From assembly GCA_012932865.1 (NCBI GenBank), contig SAXG01000027.1:248001-312000 (forward strand): 64,000 nt of DNA, in the 5' to 3' direction. Under the pieces are notes generated by a model. That model had not been told where the DNA came from. It did no database searches and saw nothing but the letters and a program-made list of their open reading frames with translations. This document shows positions 36,495 to 48,872 of this stretch, one piece after another (within the stretch, counting starts at the first letter, position 1; the number at the start of each line of letters is the position of its first letter). Source of the stretch: Amylostereum areolatum. Its lineage: Eukaryota; Basidiomycota; Agaricomycetes; Russulales; Stereaceae. The position numbers and the translations under genes are program-made.

Positions 36495-39312
36495 ATGGCC
36501 AACGCAGACACATCCAAAGGTGCGCCATCTCCTCCAGCTTTGTCCGCGCGGGGCTCACGCGTCGAGCGCAGGCAAGACCGACGCCGCGTCTTCAGGTGAG
36601 TCGCTCGCTCCAAACGCAACTAAAGTTGTTGAAGCGCGTCCAAACAGCCAAAGCGAGATCGGGAATGGTGGAGATCAAAAACGGAAAGGTGTTCTTCAGG
36701 CAGAAGCCGATGTCGCTGGAGAAGCTCACAGAGACGATGCAAGGTGCGTGACACTGTACCTTACGCGACGCGCCTTATTGACTGGGCGCAACAGAGACCG
36801 TCAAGTTTCGTGAATTTCTGGAAGAGCGTATGGAAAGGAAGGAATCTCCCTTATCCGAAGTTCCCGACGAGTACCGACCACTCATTGCCAAATTTGTTCA
36901 CGAGAGGTGCATGTCGTAGCCTGTATTCAGTCCCCCCGCTTACGCGACGCGTCCTATAGCGATAAAACTATAGCCGCCCTTTCGAAACATATACAGCAAC
37001 AACTCATGCCCGAGCAGGACGACGGTGATGAAAACGACAATCCTAATCAAGGTCCCCCAATTCTTCCGCTCGAAACGGTGGAAGTGGCCATCAAATCCGT
37101 GGCCCGACGTATAAACTATGGTGTAGACGTGATAAACTCCGTCAAGATACCGGCAGCACTTTGCGTTTGGAGATGGGAAGTCACTCAAGATAACCATGAC
37201 TGGCTACCGAAAGCGTCGCGAGAAAAGATCGAGGCGAGAATGGCGGAACGAATTCAAGTGCGTGCTTATGCTATTATCAAATAACTATCTTCTGATTTAT
37301 AACCCTAGGCGAAAAAGGATCTGCAGGAGTTGTTTAATGCCCTCCCTCAAAGCGAGCAGGATACCATGGTTGGCGTGAAGGCGTCAGGAAATACAGCGAA
37401 GGCAAAACCTCAGCCTTTGCATCGCGCTTCTTCCAATGATGCTACATTGACATCCACCGCTGTCGATGTAAATGGGACCCCGAAGGCTAGCGAGAAGAAG
37501 CCGGACGCTGGCGAGGGGGAGAACAACAGCGCGTCAAAAGGCCCTGGTCGACCTAAGAAGTCTGTTGATCCAGAGAAGGCAGCCAGAGTACGGTGGCCTC
37601 CCGTGTTCTCTCTCTCAAATTAATGATGTTTTACAGGAGCAGGAGAAGAAGAAAAAGGAGAAGGAGGCACAGGACAAGGCTCGTTCGATGATGGCCAACT
37701 TCTTTAGCAAACCGAAGGCATCGTCCTCGGTGAACTCCTCGCCTGCCAAGAATTCTTCAGCACCGTCGTCTCCCAGAATTATATCTGACTTTGACAGAAC
37801 CTTCAAGCCTTTCGTCGTCAAGAAAGACGTAGAAATGGCATCCAACAACCCACTCCGCACCCCGAACAAGCGGAGGAGGATTGTGGAAGGGGATGTCATC
37901 GTCATTGACGACAATGTGGAAGACGCAGATAGCGATATCGAAATGGTCGAACCTCATGTCGACGTTTTCAACCTGTCTCCACGATGTGCGATTTTGCGTT
38001 ATTGGATTCGCGTCTTTATGCTGACTTTTCTCGTAGCCCACTTGAAGCATGTCGTATCTTCCGCACAACCTCCTGGGTCAGCCAAACGCAGACGGCTACA
38101 TTCTATGGCGGGATACAAGACATGGCACCCAGAGCCTGTTCGGTCTATCATGACTCGCCTCTCGGAGGCTGAGTTAACCGACGACATCGCCGTCGTCCGT
38201 TCTCTCCTTGGTCAACTGCGCGATCGTTCAAAGGTTCCAGCCAAGACGTTTATCTTTCATGAGGACTCGCGACCGGGCTATTTCGGCACTTTCACTCGTC
38301 GCTCGCGCGTCATAGGTCCCCGTTCGCCGTTTACACGCGATGACGTCGGCGTAGACTATGCCTATGACAGTGGCGAAGAATGGGCTGGTGAAGAGGAAGG
38401 TGGTGGCGATGACCTCGCAGAAGTGAGCGATGAGGATCGGGACGATGACGAGGGCTCAGACGATATGGATGGATGGCTGGTGGATGAAGATGAAGAGGAG
38501 GTTGCAACACCCATCGAGGAGCGCGAGGGCATGGACGAGTTTCCATTTCCACCACCATCCGAACCAAGCAAAGGCAAACGGAAAGCAGAGCCGAAGGAGC
38601 ACGAAACCAGCAAGGGCGGGGAGGGTGCCAAGCCCAAGAAGCGGAAGGTTGTTGTCCCACTCGTACCGTTCACGAAGGGCCCTTGTTGGGAGAGCTCGAT
38701 CGGCAAGTGTGAATATGGTCCCTTCAAGGCATATCGGGTCCAGCTGCTCAACGGTCGGTGCATCTTTGTGCTTTGTGAAGATGTTGTGTGCTGACTTTCC
38801 CTGGTAGACACACCATACCCCATCGATCCGTTCACTTTTGTGTCCATGCCAATGGATCGAGTGAAGCCAGAACCAGCTCAAGTCTCGTCATCACATTCTG
38901 CCGTCCAATTCGTGGTCCCAGCCCTTCCTGCACATCTCAGCAATCCCAATCATTCAAGTCCTGGCGGACCAACCCTACCCCCTTCAGGAACTGCTCAAGT
39001 TGCCAAACGTCCGAAGATAATGCCGAAGAGCTCGTTCCCTGAAGCGCACATCCCCTACCTGCACCAGAAAGTCGCAGGGATGAGCACAAGCAGTTTGCCT
39101 GTCCTTGTGGACGCCGTATACCAAGACCTCCGTGTGCACAAAGTGAAGAAAAATGCGATCGAGGCGAAGATTCGGGAGATCTGTGTCAAGGGCGACAGAC
39201 ATGTCTGGACCGTGAAGGCAGATGAGATCGACAGGGTTGGTTTTAGTTTCAAAACGCATGTTAACGCGCGCTTACATGGTGTCTCCAGTTCGCGAAGACA
39301 CAAACTGCTTGA
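36495..39312 (+). CDS. RLF2: Chromatin assembly factor 1 large subunit (CAF-1 p150 / Rlf2)
   Basis: Histone H3-H4 chaperone subunit acting behind the replication fork. The start at 36495 (MANADTSKGKTD) leads through several short exons to VEIKNGKVFFRQKPMSLEKL, FREFLEERMERKESPL and EYRPLIAKFVHE. A central KE-rich segment (EQEKKKKEKEAQDKARSMM) with FFSKPK follows, where FF-containing PIP-like motifs occur in this family. The defining block is KTFIFHEDSRPGYFGTF, RSPFTRDDVGVDYAYDSGEEW, then an acidic run and DMDGWLVDEDEE. The C-terminus holds a winged-helix-like segment (LPVLVDAVYQDLRVHKVKKN). It ends at 39312 after a last short exon. About ten exons, all in frame. Confidence 0.9.
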
Positions 39313-39680
39313 AGATTTGGATGGACTGCTCTTGTTATCACCAGTAGGACTGCTGGCCCTCGGAGCTCCTCTGCCCACTGTTTCTTGTTTTACTACCTCT
39401 CTATAATTTATGTTTCTCGTCGCCTCCGTTTTTCCAAGAAGAGAACAGCTGCATGGCTTTGCGAATATCAAATTAAAGAGACGGGTAGCATCTTTGCCAC
39501 AGGAGGAAGGGGTCTCTTTCAAACGTTGGAAAAATCAATGTACAACGAGGAAAGATAGACCCTGGAGATTATAAACCGCGTGAATGACGGAGGACGAACT
39601 GACTAGGTATATACACACCAACATACCCGGCACCCACGGAGAAATATGAAGGAAATGAACCTGCCAATGGTCACTGCTGG
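39313..39680. other. Convergent intergenic region CAF-1/SPC24
   Basis: 368 bases between two stop codons, carrying both 3' flanks. Nothing else seen. Confidence 0.5.
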
Positions 39681-40493
39681 TCATGATGATGCAAGCTTCC
39701 ACAACAGATCCATGTGATCAGCGGGGGATCTTGTTGGGTCCTTCTTGACAACATGAATGTCCCCAGAGCTGCTTCCTAATGGCACCCTATCAGTGGCATG
39801 AAAGAGATAAAGATATGGGGTCACGCACGAACGAGCATCTTTTCAAGCTTTCCGTTCCTGGCAAGCACAGGCTCAAATCCTAAGCCCTTGTAAATTTGAA
39901 GCCGTAGGCTACGAGAATGTAAGTCAGCTCTTGGTACCACAGGTATCGATGCAGAGAAGTCATACACGGTGCCATCCAATTCGTGTTCTGCGGCCGGGTC
40001 CTGCTCCTCAAGTGCTCTTGCTTCCTCTTTCAGCCGTGCCAGTTCCGCCCTTTTATTCGCAAGTGCACTTTCGGCATCCTGCGTAAGCTTTGCAAGGGTG
40101 ACTTGTTCAGTGTCTAGCTCATCAAGGAGCTGTGTGTGCTCAGCCTCTGATGGCACGCTTGGGAGTCGCGTGGCGGATGCACGGGCAGAATCGCGGGCTC
40201 GTGTCAGCGCTGTATGTGCGACGGGAGAATCATCATTGAACAGTTCGTTATGAATTGCCTAGCTGACGCACCTCTGAGATCTTCGCGAGCTTGCTCGAGC
40301 TCCTTCCTCCGCGCGCCGTCCCTAGCCCGCATCTGCTCGTCTGCTGCTACGATGGTCAGATAATCCTCTTCTGGGTCCATCATTGTACGCATATTTCGGA
40401 TCTCCTGGCTAGGAACGAGATATAACTTCTCCACAACGACACCAGGTTAGCTTGGGATACTTACATAACTTCTTGCATATCGAAAGACGACAT
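39681..40493 (-). CDS. SPC24: Kinetochore protein SPC24
   Basis: Subunit of the NDC80 complex that, with Spc25, anchors it to the inner kinetochore. The start at 40493 (MSSFDMQEV) precedes an intron, then IQEIRNMRTMMDPEEDYLTIV, a long coiled coil (RRKELEQAREDLR, LLDELDTEQVTLAKLTQDAE, RAELARLKEEARALEEQ), and the globular end LQIYKGLGFEPV, GKLEKMLVRSSSGDIHVVKKD, ending DLLWKLASS. The length and the order of coiled coil then small C-terminal domain fit Spc24. Longer upstream frames exist (Met at 40661), but the SSFDMQEV start fits the family better. An ACGCGT site lies 146 bases upstream. Confidence 0.85.
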
Positions 40494-40638
40494 CGGGATA
40501 ATCTTCGAGGATAGACCTGGCCACAATGCAGTGATAGAACGGAAAGAAGAGGTTTGTAGCGGTTCAAATTTCCTGTCCAGTGAGGACAATTGCGACTGCA
40601 GTATGATGGGCTCAAGTTCAACCGAGTCAAATCGAAAG

Positions 40639-40644
40639 ACGCGT
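40639..40644. promoter_or_regulatory. ACGCGT (MCB-type) site upstream of SPC24
   Basis: One MCB hexamer about 146 bases before the SPC24 start. It is worth noting only because NDC80, its complex partner, has three. Confidence 0.4.
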
Positions 40645-40776
40645 TTGTTACATTCATACACTATTCACGTGGTATGACGTCACGCGTACCCCCCATTACC
40701 CCCCGCACAATGCCAAACTAGTCGGGAGCCTGGAGGTGTTTTTTCTAATATATGTTACATGCATACCGTACAAAAC

Positions 40777-42110
40777 TCATTCCGCCGTAGGATCGACCCT
40801 CACAACCACCTTGCCTACAGCTCGCTTCGTCATAATCCTGTCATATGCCTTCAGCGCATCTTCAAACTCAAAGACCGAATCGACAATCGGTTGACATTTT
40901 CCTGAAAAGTGGACGATAAATTCCCCTCGATAGGAAGAAAGGTTCACTGAACTTACCTTGGGCGAAAAGCTCAAACATCGATTCCATGTCTTTCTGAGAC
41001 GGGGTCACGCCGATCAGGCTTCAACAAAGAACGTTAGGACACCAGCCGTTAGAAGGATAATCTGCGGCACTCACGCGAACTTCCTTCGTACTCCGCCGAG
41101 CCAGGTAGGCCTCACGAGATCGAAAATCAGCTTTCCTATCTTTGGAATATCGCCAAATCCACCAGGCTGCGGTCCCACCGACACGAATACGCCTCCAGGA
41201 GCAAGGTATTTCTCAGAATGAGCATAGAGAGAGTTGTCGATGAGTCCAACTGCTTCTAGAATGGCGTTGAACTTGGTCGTGGGAGGGTTGTTCACAAGGT
41301 AGGTCGCGAGATCTTGTTTGGTGTAGTCAATGAACTAGAGCCAGAGTTCAGTATCTAAAGGGTGAGTGGTTAAAAAGTCAGAGCACGTACCTCATCGGCA
41401 CCCATGCTCTTAACAAATTCCTCATTTTTTCCCGACGCTGTTGCCGTCACCCTAATGCCCTTTGCCTTGGCAAACTGCGTAGCGAATGCGCCAACCGCAG
41501 TGCTCCCGCCATTGATGAAGACATGCTGTCCTTCCTCCAGTTGAGCGAGTTTGAAAAGCGCTTGCCAGGCGGTCTGCCCTGCGAGAGGTATTCCTGCGGC
41601 CTGGGTGGGTGTGATGTTCTCCGGCCGACGGGCAATATTCGTCACCGGTGCGAAAACATACTCGCCCAGTGCACCTTGGTGGTTCTTCAAGTCTGATAGA
41701 ACGGATCAGTATACATGATGCGTCGTTATAGATGATAAAGACGCACTCGGGGGCAAATGAGCCGCTACTTGATCACCCTTGGACCATTCCGTGCCGTTGG
41801 GTTCAACGACTGTACCAGCCAGTTCGAACTCGGCGATAACGGGACGCCCAGCTAGGAAATTGGGCAAAAGTTTCATGAGCTTGTATCCTCTGCAGAAATT
41901 ACACGACGTCAAGAACAATCCGGGAAGCGGAGGTGAAAAACCGCACACAGGGTTGAGAGCCCCTGCTTGAACCTTGAGGAGTACATGTCCAGGCTGCAGG
42001 TCCTTTGGAACCGGTAGATCTGTCTCGAGTTTAAGAGCATCGCGTGGTGCACCCTTACGAACGACACGCCATGCACGATGGGTGGAGGGAACAGTAGAGG
42101 TTGAAGCCAT
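40777..42110 (-). CDS. MDR-family NAD(P)H quinone oxidoreductase-like enzyme
   Basis: Medium-chain dehydrogenase/reductase of the zeta-crystallin-like, zinc-free type. The start at 42110 (MASTSTVPSTHRAWRVV) gives the substrate domain with VLLKVQAGALNPV, AEFELAGTVVEPNGTEW and GDQVAAHLPPS. Then come YVFAPVTNIARRPENITPTQAA, IPLAGQTAWQALF, and the nucleotide-binding motif FINGGSTAVGAFATQFAKAKG. The end is FNAILEAVGLID, YLAPGGVFVSVGPQPGG, FEFEDALKAYDRI and GKVVVRVDPTAE. No zinc-ligand cysteine cluster is visible. Six exons are in frame. The substrate is unknown. An upstream in-frame Met at 42161 is possible. Confidence 0.85.
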
Positions 42111-42546
42111 GACTGGAGCGCGTGCGAAGGGGGGAGGAAGAGGAAGTAAAATTCGTCCCATAGCTACTTATAAACATTGCGACAGCGAGGGGCGCATTGA
42201 CAAGGGGGGACAGGGGTAATATCATATCGCATCTGGAGCCGGTGGTGACGAATATGACGATATTCATATGGTCGTTGGAAGAGTGAAGTCAGCGCTAGTC
42301 AGCGTCGAAACTTACTAAGAACTTGCTGAGAGTTATTTACGCCAATCGGGATCGACGAGATACATGTTCCTCCCACATTTCTAATCATAGGGGCATCATC
42401 GAGCGTACTTGTGCAGTGTATTCGTATGTGCATAAGTGGTGCATAGATTAATACTGCAAGCATAGCATTGAGCATCGAAGGGTGATTGGTAAAATGCGAT
42501 GACACGGAAAAAGTAGACAAGTAGATACACCACCATCTACACTTGC
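42111..42546. other. Intergenic between MDR and F-box genes
   Basis: 436 bases with no supported gene, holding the MDR promoter and the F-box gene 3' flank. Confidence 0.5.
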
Positions 42547-44725
42547 CTAGGCGATGACAGCAGCATCCTCGAATACGTCGACAGAACGCTCTCGCCACGG
42601 CAACGGAAGTCGTGCAAGCTTCAGCCGCCATGACATGTCCTTCGTCCGCGCGGACGCGTTTATGATGCCGTCCCAGAATAGGCGGTCCTCTCCCAAGGCA
42701 TGCTGCAGCGTAGCAATCACCTTGCCGTCAACGCAGCACCGTAAGAGGTGCATCGAATAAGGGGGATCGCGCTGTGTAAACACAGCAGGCGTCGCACCGG
42801 CACGATACAATAAGTCTGTTTCTTCGACGACCAAGTGCTTCAACGCGGGGAACAGAAGGGCGCCGCGAGCACTTGAAATACCGCTCGATTCGTTGTCCAA
42901 CACCCTTGCCACACTATTCGCGATCTTGGTCCCAAAACGCACTCGAAGCATATCCACTTCCGCCATAGCACCGAAAACGCTCTGCCACATAGGATCCTCT
43001 TCGAATAGATAATGTGAGATGCATAGATCGCGCACTGCGTTGAGAGGGAAAGCACTCAGGGCCTGAGAAACGAAATCTTCAAACGAGGGCACTAGCCATG
43101 GCTCCCGCGAGGCGGCTTCCAAACTTCCCACTAAAGACACGTTGAGCTCGAGGCGTCGTGGGAATGCATCAATTGTAGGTTTGGTCATGATGATCCGCAT
43201 GGATAATGCCGCTCCTGGTGGTTCGCGTTGCTCGTCCACTTCCAAGGACGTGAACGACCCACCGTGTCCTGCGGTTTGAAGGCGAAACAGACGCGACAAG
43301 ATTGGCAGGATAGGGCCCGTATGAGCGTGCGACGAGGTGTTGTACTCGATCGACACCACGCGCTCTGTTGTTGACGGTGTTAAGATGTAATCTGCGACGC
43401 GGGTGAGAGCGCCGGTTGTTGGAGTGACCGCCTGTAGTCTCAGGAGGATGAGATTTTCAAGATAAACAGGGGAGGGAAGAACGTCCGGGAGATCGTATCC
43501 TTCATTCTTGAGGCTGAGATTCAGCGTGCGAAGGCGGGGAAAGTGCGCAAGAAATGTGGTCATTTCTGATGCCGTGCGCCAAAGGGGGACGGATGAATGG
43601 GCGATGACTTCCAAGCGGACCAACGGATGAGGTCCGGTGGTGTCGTCGTATACTTCCGTACACAGGAGGGTCCCCAAGACCTGTGCGATAAGGGGTAGAA
43701 GGGACCAAAGGCCGTACATTTCTAGCCCGACATCGATCCAGTCTTCGAAATATTCGACTTCGAGCTCGGCGCAGGCGGGCGCACGTAGCACTTGCAACGT
43801 GCGAATGGTCACGGATGTATCCCCGCTGATGTGTAGCAATTTAAGCCGAGGAAACACAATCGAGCGGCCCATAACGCCATCATTGAGAAGCGGATCTGGG
43901 CTCTCCCATGACGGCAGCGCGCTCCCATATTCACCGCGTCGGAGAAGAAGATGGGTGAGGTGGGGGAGTCCTGCTAGAACGTCGAACATCTCCACGAGGC
44001 TCTCCCATGCCGTTGCCTTATCGAGCTCGAGATGTGTCAACGATGATGTGAACAGGGGACATCCGGGCTGGACCGCGAGTCCTAATAGTCGGAGAACACG
44101 AAGATTTGGGGGGGGTCGTTGCGGAGAAGAGCGTGTTCGAGAAATTGGGAGTGTCGTCGAGGCGCGGCCTACGAAAAACGAGGTGGAGATCGACCATCGC
44201 TGATGCATCCAGCGTTGTTAGCTGCCCGAAGATACGCATCGCCATTTGGTAGCCGTGCATCGTGATCGCAAGGTCTGTCGCGCGTTGAGCTTCTGCCATT
44301 GCGATATCTAGCGCCTCCAACTTGATCAGTCCGTTGTCGCTGAATACATCTGGCCCTGCGTCGATGCGAATAAAACCTAGGTTTGTACGTTCAAGGGCAA
44401 CGGAAGTCCATGTCGTTGACTCCAACGGGAGGTACTCCCATAGAGAGGGGTAGTCGAGAGCAACAATGCGCCATTGACGACAAACGTGGCTGACCGCGAA
44501 CCATGAAGGGAACCTGCCCCTTGCACGCGATGCCGGCGGAATATCCCAAGGCAGGTACGAGAAGATTTCTGTGAGGATTTCCACGGGCGTGGAACTTTGA
44601 AAGAGGGACGTCGGCGGGGTGCCGGCGACCGCAGAGCCAGATGAAAGCTTGTCGGCACTGCTGGTAATCTTGATTTCGAGGCGCTCCCCGACTGCCGCCA
44701 TGCGATGAGATCCTGGGGTGGACAC
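42547..44725 (-). CDS. F-box/LRR-type protein, agaricomycete family
   Basis: Intronless gene encoding about 720 residues. The N-terminal F-box reads FQSSTPVEILTEIFSYLPWD, then WFAVSHVCRQWRIVALDYPSLWEYL, a pattern very common in expanded agaricomycete F-box families. The C-terminal two thirds has irregular leucine-rich segments (LRVLRLLGLAV, SLTHLELDKA, LPHLTHLLLRR, FPRLRTLNLSL). It probably acts as a substrate adaptor of an SCF ubiquitin ligase. The two parts lie in different frames that meet at a run of eight G (plus strand 44108-44115). Seven would give a continuous ATTPPNLRVLRLL, so a length error or a real frameshift is present. Start at 44725; 44701 is an alternative. Confidence 0.8.
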
Positions 44726-45220
44726 TGGACACGTGTATGATCCGTCCCAGATATAAATGCGGGGTAATGAGGAGGCTGAAGTTGAGGGCCGTGCAAGGGC
44801 TTGTAGGCAGACGATCGTTCGTGGTCAGAGAAACAAGCTTAGTGGAAAGGATCTGTCAAAGACCAAACGCGACAAAGAGGAAATCGCGGGGACGAACCTT
44901 TCAGAGCCCAAGGAGCGACGAGGGCCAGAAGTTGGACATGCTAGCAGTATATATCGCCTTCCCAGAGAGTGAGTCCGTTGCGAAGTCCGAGGAGCAACCT
45001 CTCTTTGTGTCGTCGCGTGGGAAGGAGCATGGGCACTGTTATCCATCGATGGAGACAAAGTGTCCGTTGGATCACGAAAGAAGGAACTGAGAATCGGTCC
45101 GGGGGACGTTTTGAGGGAAGAAGTAGACCCAGTCATGCCGAGGTTAGGGTCCCCTTCAGGTAGCCCTCGCTGGGAACGGGTGGCTAGAAGGTCAAACTCG
45201 GGATCAATAGAGTGACACAA

Positions 45221-45272
45221 CACTGACCAGAATCGGTACTCATACAGAGCACTGGCCAAAGTTGGTACTCAC
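45221..45272 (+). repeat. Imperfect direct repeat of 23 bases
   Basis: Units at 45221-45243 and 45250-45272 share cactg, cca and ggtactca and match at 18 of 23 positions. Origin unknown. Confidence 0.6.
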
Positions 45273-46007
45273 GCCGCCCAGTAGGCCGCATCTAGTGTAG
45301 CCGACCTTATAAGCACAGAAGATAGTCGCGGGCTGGGGAATAACGTGTATGACGAGCGATGCCGGTCTATGACACTACCGCACTCCTTGGGGTCAAATTT
45401 TGCACGAGAGATAAGCCACAAGTTGATGGTCCCGGTGTATGTTTGAATGCAGCCGGCTAAGCCTAATAGTAAAGGTGAAGACATTGAGAGAAAGGCGACC
45501 GGGAAAGTGGCGGCGGAGAGAGCGGACTCTCAGGCCACGGAGCAACCTTTATTATGTAAACCCGATTCTATGGTTCTGGATTAGTGCTGCCGGCTCTTAT
45601 CACGTGCACCGTAGTGATACCTCAATCACTGGTTTCAATCGGGTTGAAGTTGGTGAAGAACCTTCACTTCCAGTTGACCTCCAGCGTAAGCCCTCATCGG
45701 CATCTCTATCCAATCTTTACGCAATCGTCAAGGCTACATCGGCTGGTTTGGATACCCCCAATTCTCCGAGTCTCGGTCGGCCTCCATCCACACTTGATCC
45801 ATAGTTTGTCTTCCGACGCCCACCTTGTTGCTCGCTCACGGCCCAGTATGAGCCTGGAGCTCTCCCTGTATGCATAAGCATGAACATCATCTCAGTCAGG
45901 AGACCCAGCAAAATTTCCGAGCCTAGGACGCCGAAACAGACAACCTGTTGGTGCGACCGTTACTCACGTCCATTGCTTTCCCTCACTGGCAGAGCTTCCA
46001 AGTAAAA

Positions 46008-46054
46008 CCCTCAGGCCTCAGGCTTCAAGGCCTCAAGGCTACTCAAGGCCTCAT
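46008..46054 (+). repeat. CTCAGG/AAGGCCTCA-rich patch
   Basis: Several overlapping copies of GGCCTCA and CTCAAGG within 47 bases, as short imperfect tandem copies. Confidence 0.6.
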
Positions 46055-46118
46055 GCACGTGTCTTGATTGGCCGCTGCGCTGTTCATACGTTCAAGTTTA
46101 CGAACGACCAGCTTCAAG

Positions 46119-46146
46119 TGGATTCCTCCCTCTGGATTCCTCCCTC
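46119..46146 (+). repeat. Perfect 14-base tandem duplication
   Basis: TGGATTCCTCCCTC occurs twice in direct contact (46119-46132, 46133-46146). Confidence 0.85.
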
Positions 46147-46635
46147 GCAATTTTGACGGCCCACGCGGTGCGTGCATCACGGAAGAGTCTTAAGCAAGAG
46201 GCGCCAGAGTTGGGCTAGAGGGCTCTTTCGCTATGTATACAGGTCCGACCAAGCCTCATGCATCATGCATCATGGCCGCTCTGCAACCCCAAGTGACGAC
46301 GGAGTGTATGCTGGGACCAATTCACGCAAGGCAGCTGACGTTGGCAACATCGCCATGGCGCTGAGTCGAGTTCCACACGAGAATTCGATGGTGCGGATAC
46401 CCTGGGTGGTGGGTGCAGATTTAGACTTGGGGGCGACGCAATGTATCTATTCTGAAACCGCCAGAAATATATGCGTTTTCGTGCGTAGCGACATGAGGAG
46501 GTCGCACGAGGCTGGGCCATCCAATCGATGTGACCGTGGATGGGAGTGGATGCACGGTGTGACGTCAGAGCCACAGATATCGTCGTCAGTGCTATTTTTG
46601 AAGATTTTTGATCTTTTCCTCCTCATTCGCGTCCC

Positions 46636-46643
46636 TATATAAT
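46636..46643 (+). promoter_or_regulatory. TATA box of glutamate decarboxylase gene
   Basis: TATATAAT ends 55 bases before the start codon at 46698, suggesting a very short 5' leader. Confidence 0.55.
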
Positions 46644-46697
46644 GAACTCCCCTCGCGACGATGGCACACATTCCTCTCATCCTCCCATCTCTCCGCC

Positions 46698-48872
46698 ATG
46701 GCCCTCTCAAAGGTACATTTTCCCTGCTCTCTGTCCATTCCTCCGTCCTGATCGTCCACTTCGCAGCACGTCAACCCCGATCGCCTCATCCAACAGGCAA
46801 AGGTATGCTCGCACTCTTCTTCCTTGTAGCATTCTTTCCCAACTTGCGACCAGGACAAAAATCAACGCCACTTTACCCATCTCACTGGTTCAGATGCCGG
46901 CTCCTTGAGTCACACCTACGCAGCTCGTTACGGAACCGAGTCCGTACCCAAGTACCAAATCCCGTCTTCCGTGCGTATTTAGCTCATTCCCTCCGATCGC
47001 CGTGGCTGACAATTTGACCAGGGTATCGACGCCGAATCCGCGTACCAAATCATCCACGATGAGCTCTCCCTCGACGGAACGCCCTTGCTCAACCTCGCTT
47101 CCTTCGTTCATGTTTGGATGCCCCAGGCGGCCGACAAGCTCATGCAAGAAAACATCTCCAAAAATCTCATCGACCAGGACGAGTATCCCATGACGCAGGC
47201 CATCCACACTCGCTGTAGGCATTCTTCATTCGCGCACTGGTGAGAGCGCTCATCTTGGCTGATATCCGTGCAGGCATCTCCATCCTCGCCGAGCTTTGGC
47301 ACGCACCAACCCACAAGAACGCCATCGGCACCGCGACCACCGGGTCTTCGGAGGCCATCCAGCTCGGTGGTCTGGCTATGAAACGCATCTGGCAGGAGAA
47401 GCGCAAGGCGGCGGGAAAATCCATTCACGAACCGGGCCCGAACATCGTCATGGGTGCCAACGCTCAGGTTGCCCTCGAGAAGTTCGCGCGTTATTTCGAG
47501 GTCGAGACGCGCTTGGTTCCGATCTCCGTCGAGAGCAAGTACAGGCTCGACCCGAAGAAGGCTATGGAATACGTCGACGAGAACACTATCGGCGTGTACG
47601 TGATCTTGGGCAGTGCGTATTCCCGGTTGTATACGTTGTTCGGGGTTGCTGATCCCGTTGTAGGCACATACACAGGTCATTATGAGCCTGTACAGGAAAT
47701 GGCCGACTTGCTCGACGCGTACGAAAAGGAGACGGGAAACTCAGTTCCCATTCACGGTTAGTAATTCTTGTTCCGCGGTGGGTTTTGCCTGAACCTGCTT
47801 TTTAGTCGACGGGGCGTCCGGCGGATTCGTCGCTCCATTCGCTACAGTGAGTTCCGTTTATCTATTCGAGTCATTGGGAGTTGGTATCTAACACTTTTGT
47901 TCAGCCCAAACTCAAATGGGATTTCCAAATCCCACGCGTCGTCTCCATTAACACTTCCGGACATAAATTCGGTCTTTCTTACGTTGGCGTTGGCTGGGTC
48001 ATTTGGCGTTCAGAACAGTATCTCCCTAAGGACCTGATCTTCGAGCTGCACTACCTCGGCTCGGTCGAATACTCCTTCTCTCTCAACTTCTCTCGGCCTG
48101 CCCACCCTATCATCGCCCAGTATTTCAATTTCCTTCATCTCGGCTTCGAAGGCTACCGAAACATCGCGCTTGCGGACTTGAAGAACGCTCGGACACTCTC
48201 CCGCGCGCTCGAGCGCTCTGGGTACTACGAAGTTCTGAGCGATATCCACAGGCCGGTGTCACCTTCTGGTATCGCACATTCCGCCGAGCAGGCGATCGTC
48301 GGATCGAGTGACATCGAGGTGCGCATCGTCGTCCATACATCGTCGATGGCTGATCATGACACAAATTTTGCTAGGAATATGTTCCTGGCCTGCCGGTCGT
48401 TTCGTTCCGCTTCTCTGACAAGTACAAAAAGCAGAATCCGGATGTACAGCAGAAGTGGATCCAGACTCTCCTTCGCGCGAAAGGATGGTAAAATGTTTCA
48501 CTGTCTTTGTTTCGCTCTTCCCTGATGTGAATCTGGTCAGGATTGTCCCCAACTACGAGCTCGCACCTGACCTCGAGCAGATCGAGATTCTGCGCGTTGT
48601 CGTGAAGGAGAACATGGCTGAAGCCCTCGTCGATCGTCTCGTCGCCGACATCGTCAGTCCGATGTCTTCCATGCCCCTTCACTTGTTTGACGCATCTGTT
48701 GCAGGTCGAGATTACCGAGCAGCTCGCCGAACAGGATTCGCCGGCACATGCATTGAGCGCCTTGGGCTCGCACCAGAATCGCCCTCAGACTCATGAGGAG
48801 AAACATGGACGCGTCACCAAACCGGAGGGGCGACCTGCGCGCCGCCAGGACACGTACTCGAAGACGTGCTGA
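46698..48872 (+). CDS. Glutamate decarboxylase
   Basis: PLP enzyme converting glutamate to GABA in the cytosol. The start at 46698 gives MALSK, then an intron and [12 protein letters not shown]. Landmarks: [87 protein letters not shown], and the PLP-lysine motif [18 protein letters not shown]. Then come [40 protein letters not shown], and a hydrophilic C-terminal tail ending TYSKTC. Eleven exons, all in frame. The tail is lysine/arginine-rich, as in eukaryotic GADs that may bind calmodulin, but no clear calmodulin site can be claimed. Confidence 0.95.

Larger units (their letters stand above)
44726..46697. other. Gene-poor 2 kb with small repeats
   Basis: No supported gene. It contains short direct repeats (listed separately), a GGCCTCA-rich patch and CATGCAT repeats near 46257-46273. 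The promoter of the glutamate decarboxylase gene is at the right end. The minus ORF 44825-45259 has no recognisable domain. Confidence 0.5.

Noticed and set aside
44825..45259. 144-residue minus-strand ORF next to small repeats
   Set aside because: No recognisable motif and no conserved start; the repeats are too short to mark a transposon.
46257..46275. CATGCATCATGCATCATGG repeat as a possible regulatory array
   Set aside because: Only two and a half units of a simple repeat; not distinguishable from low-complexity drift.
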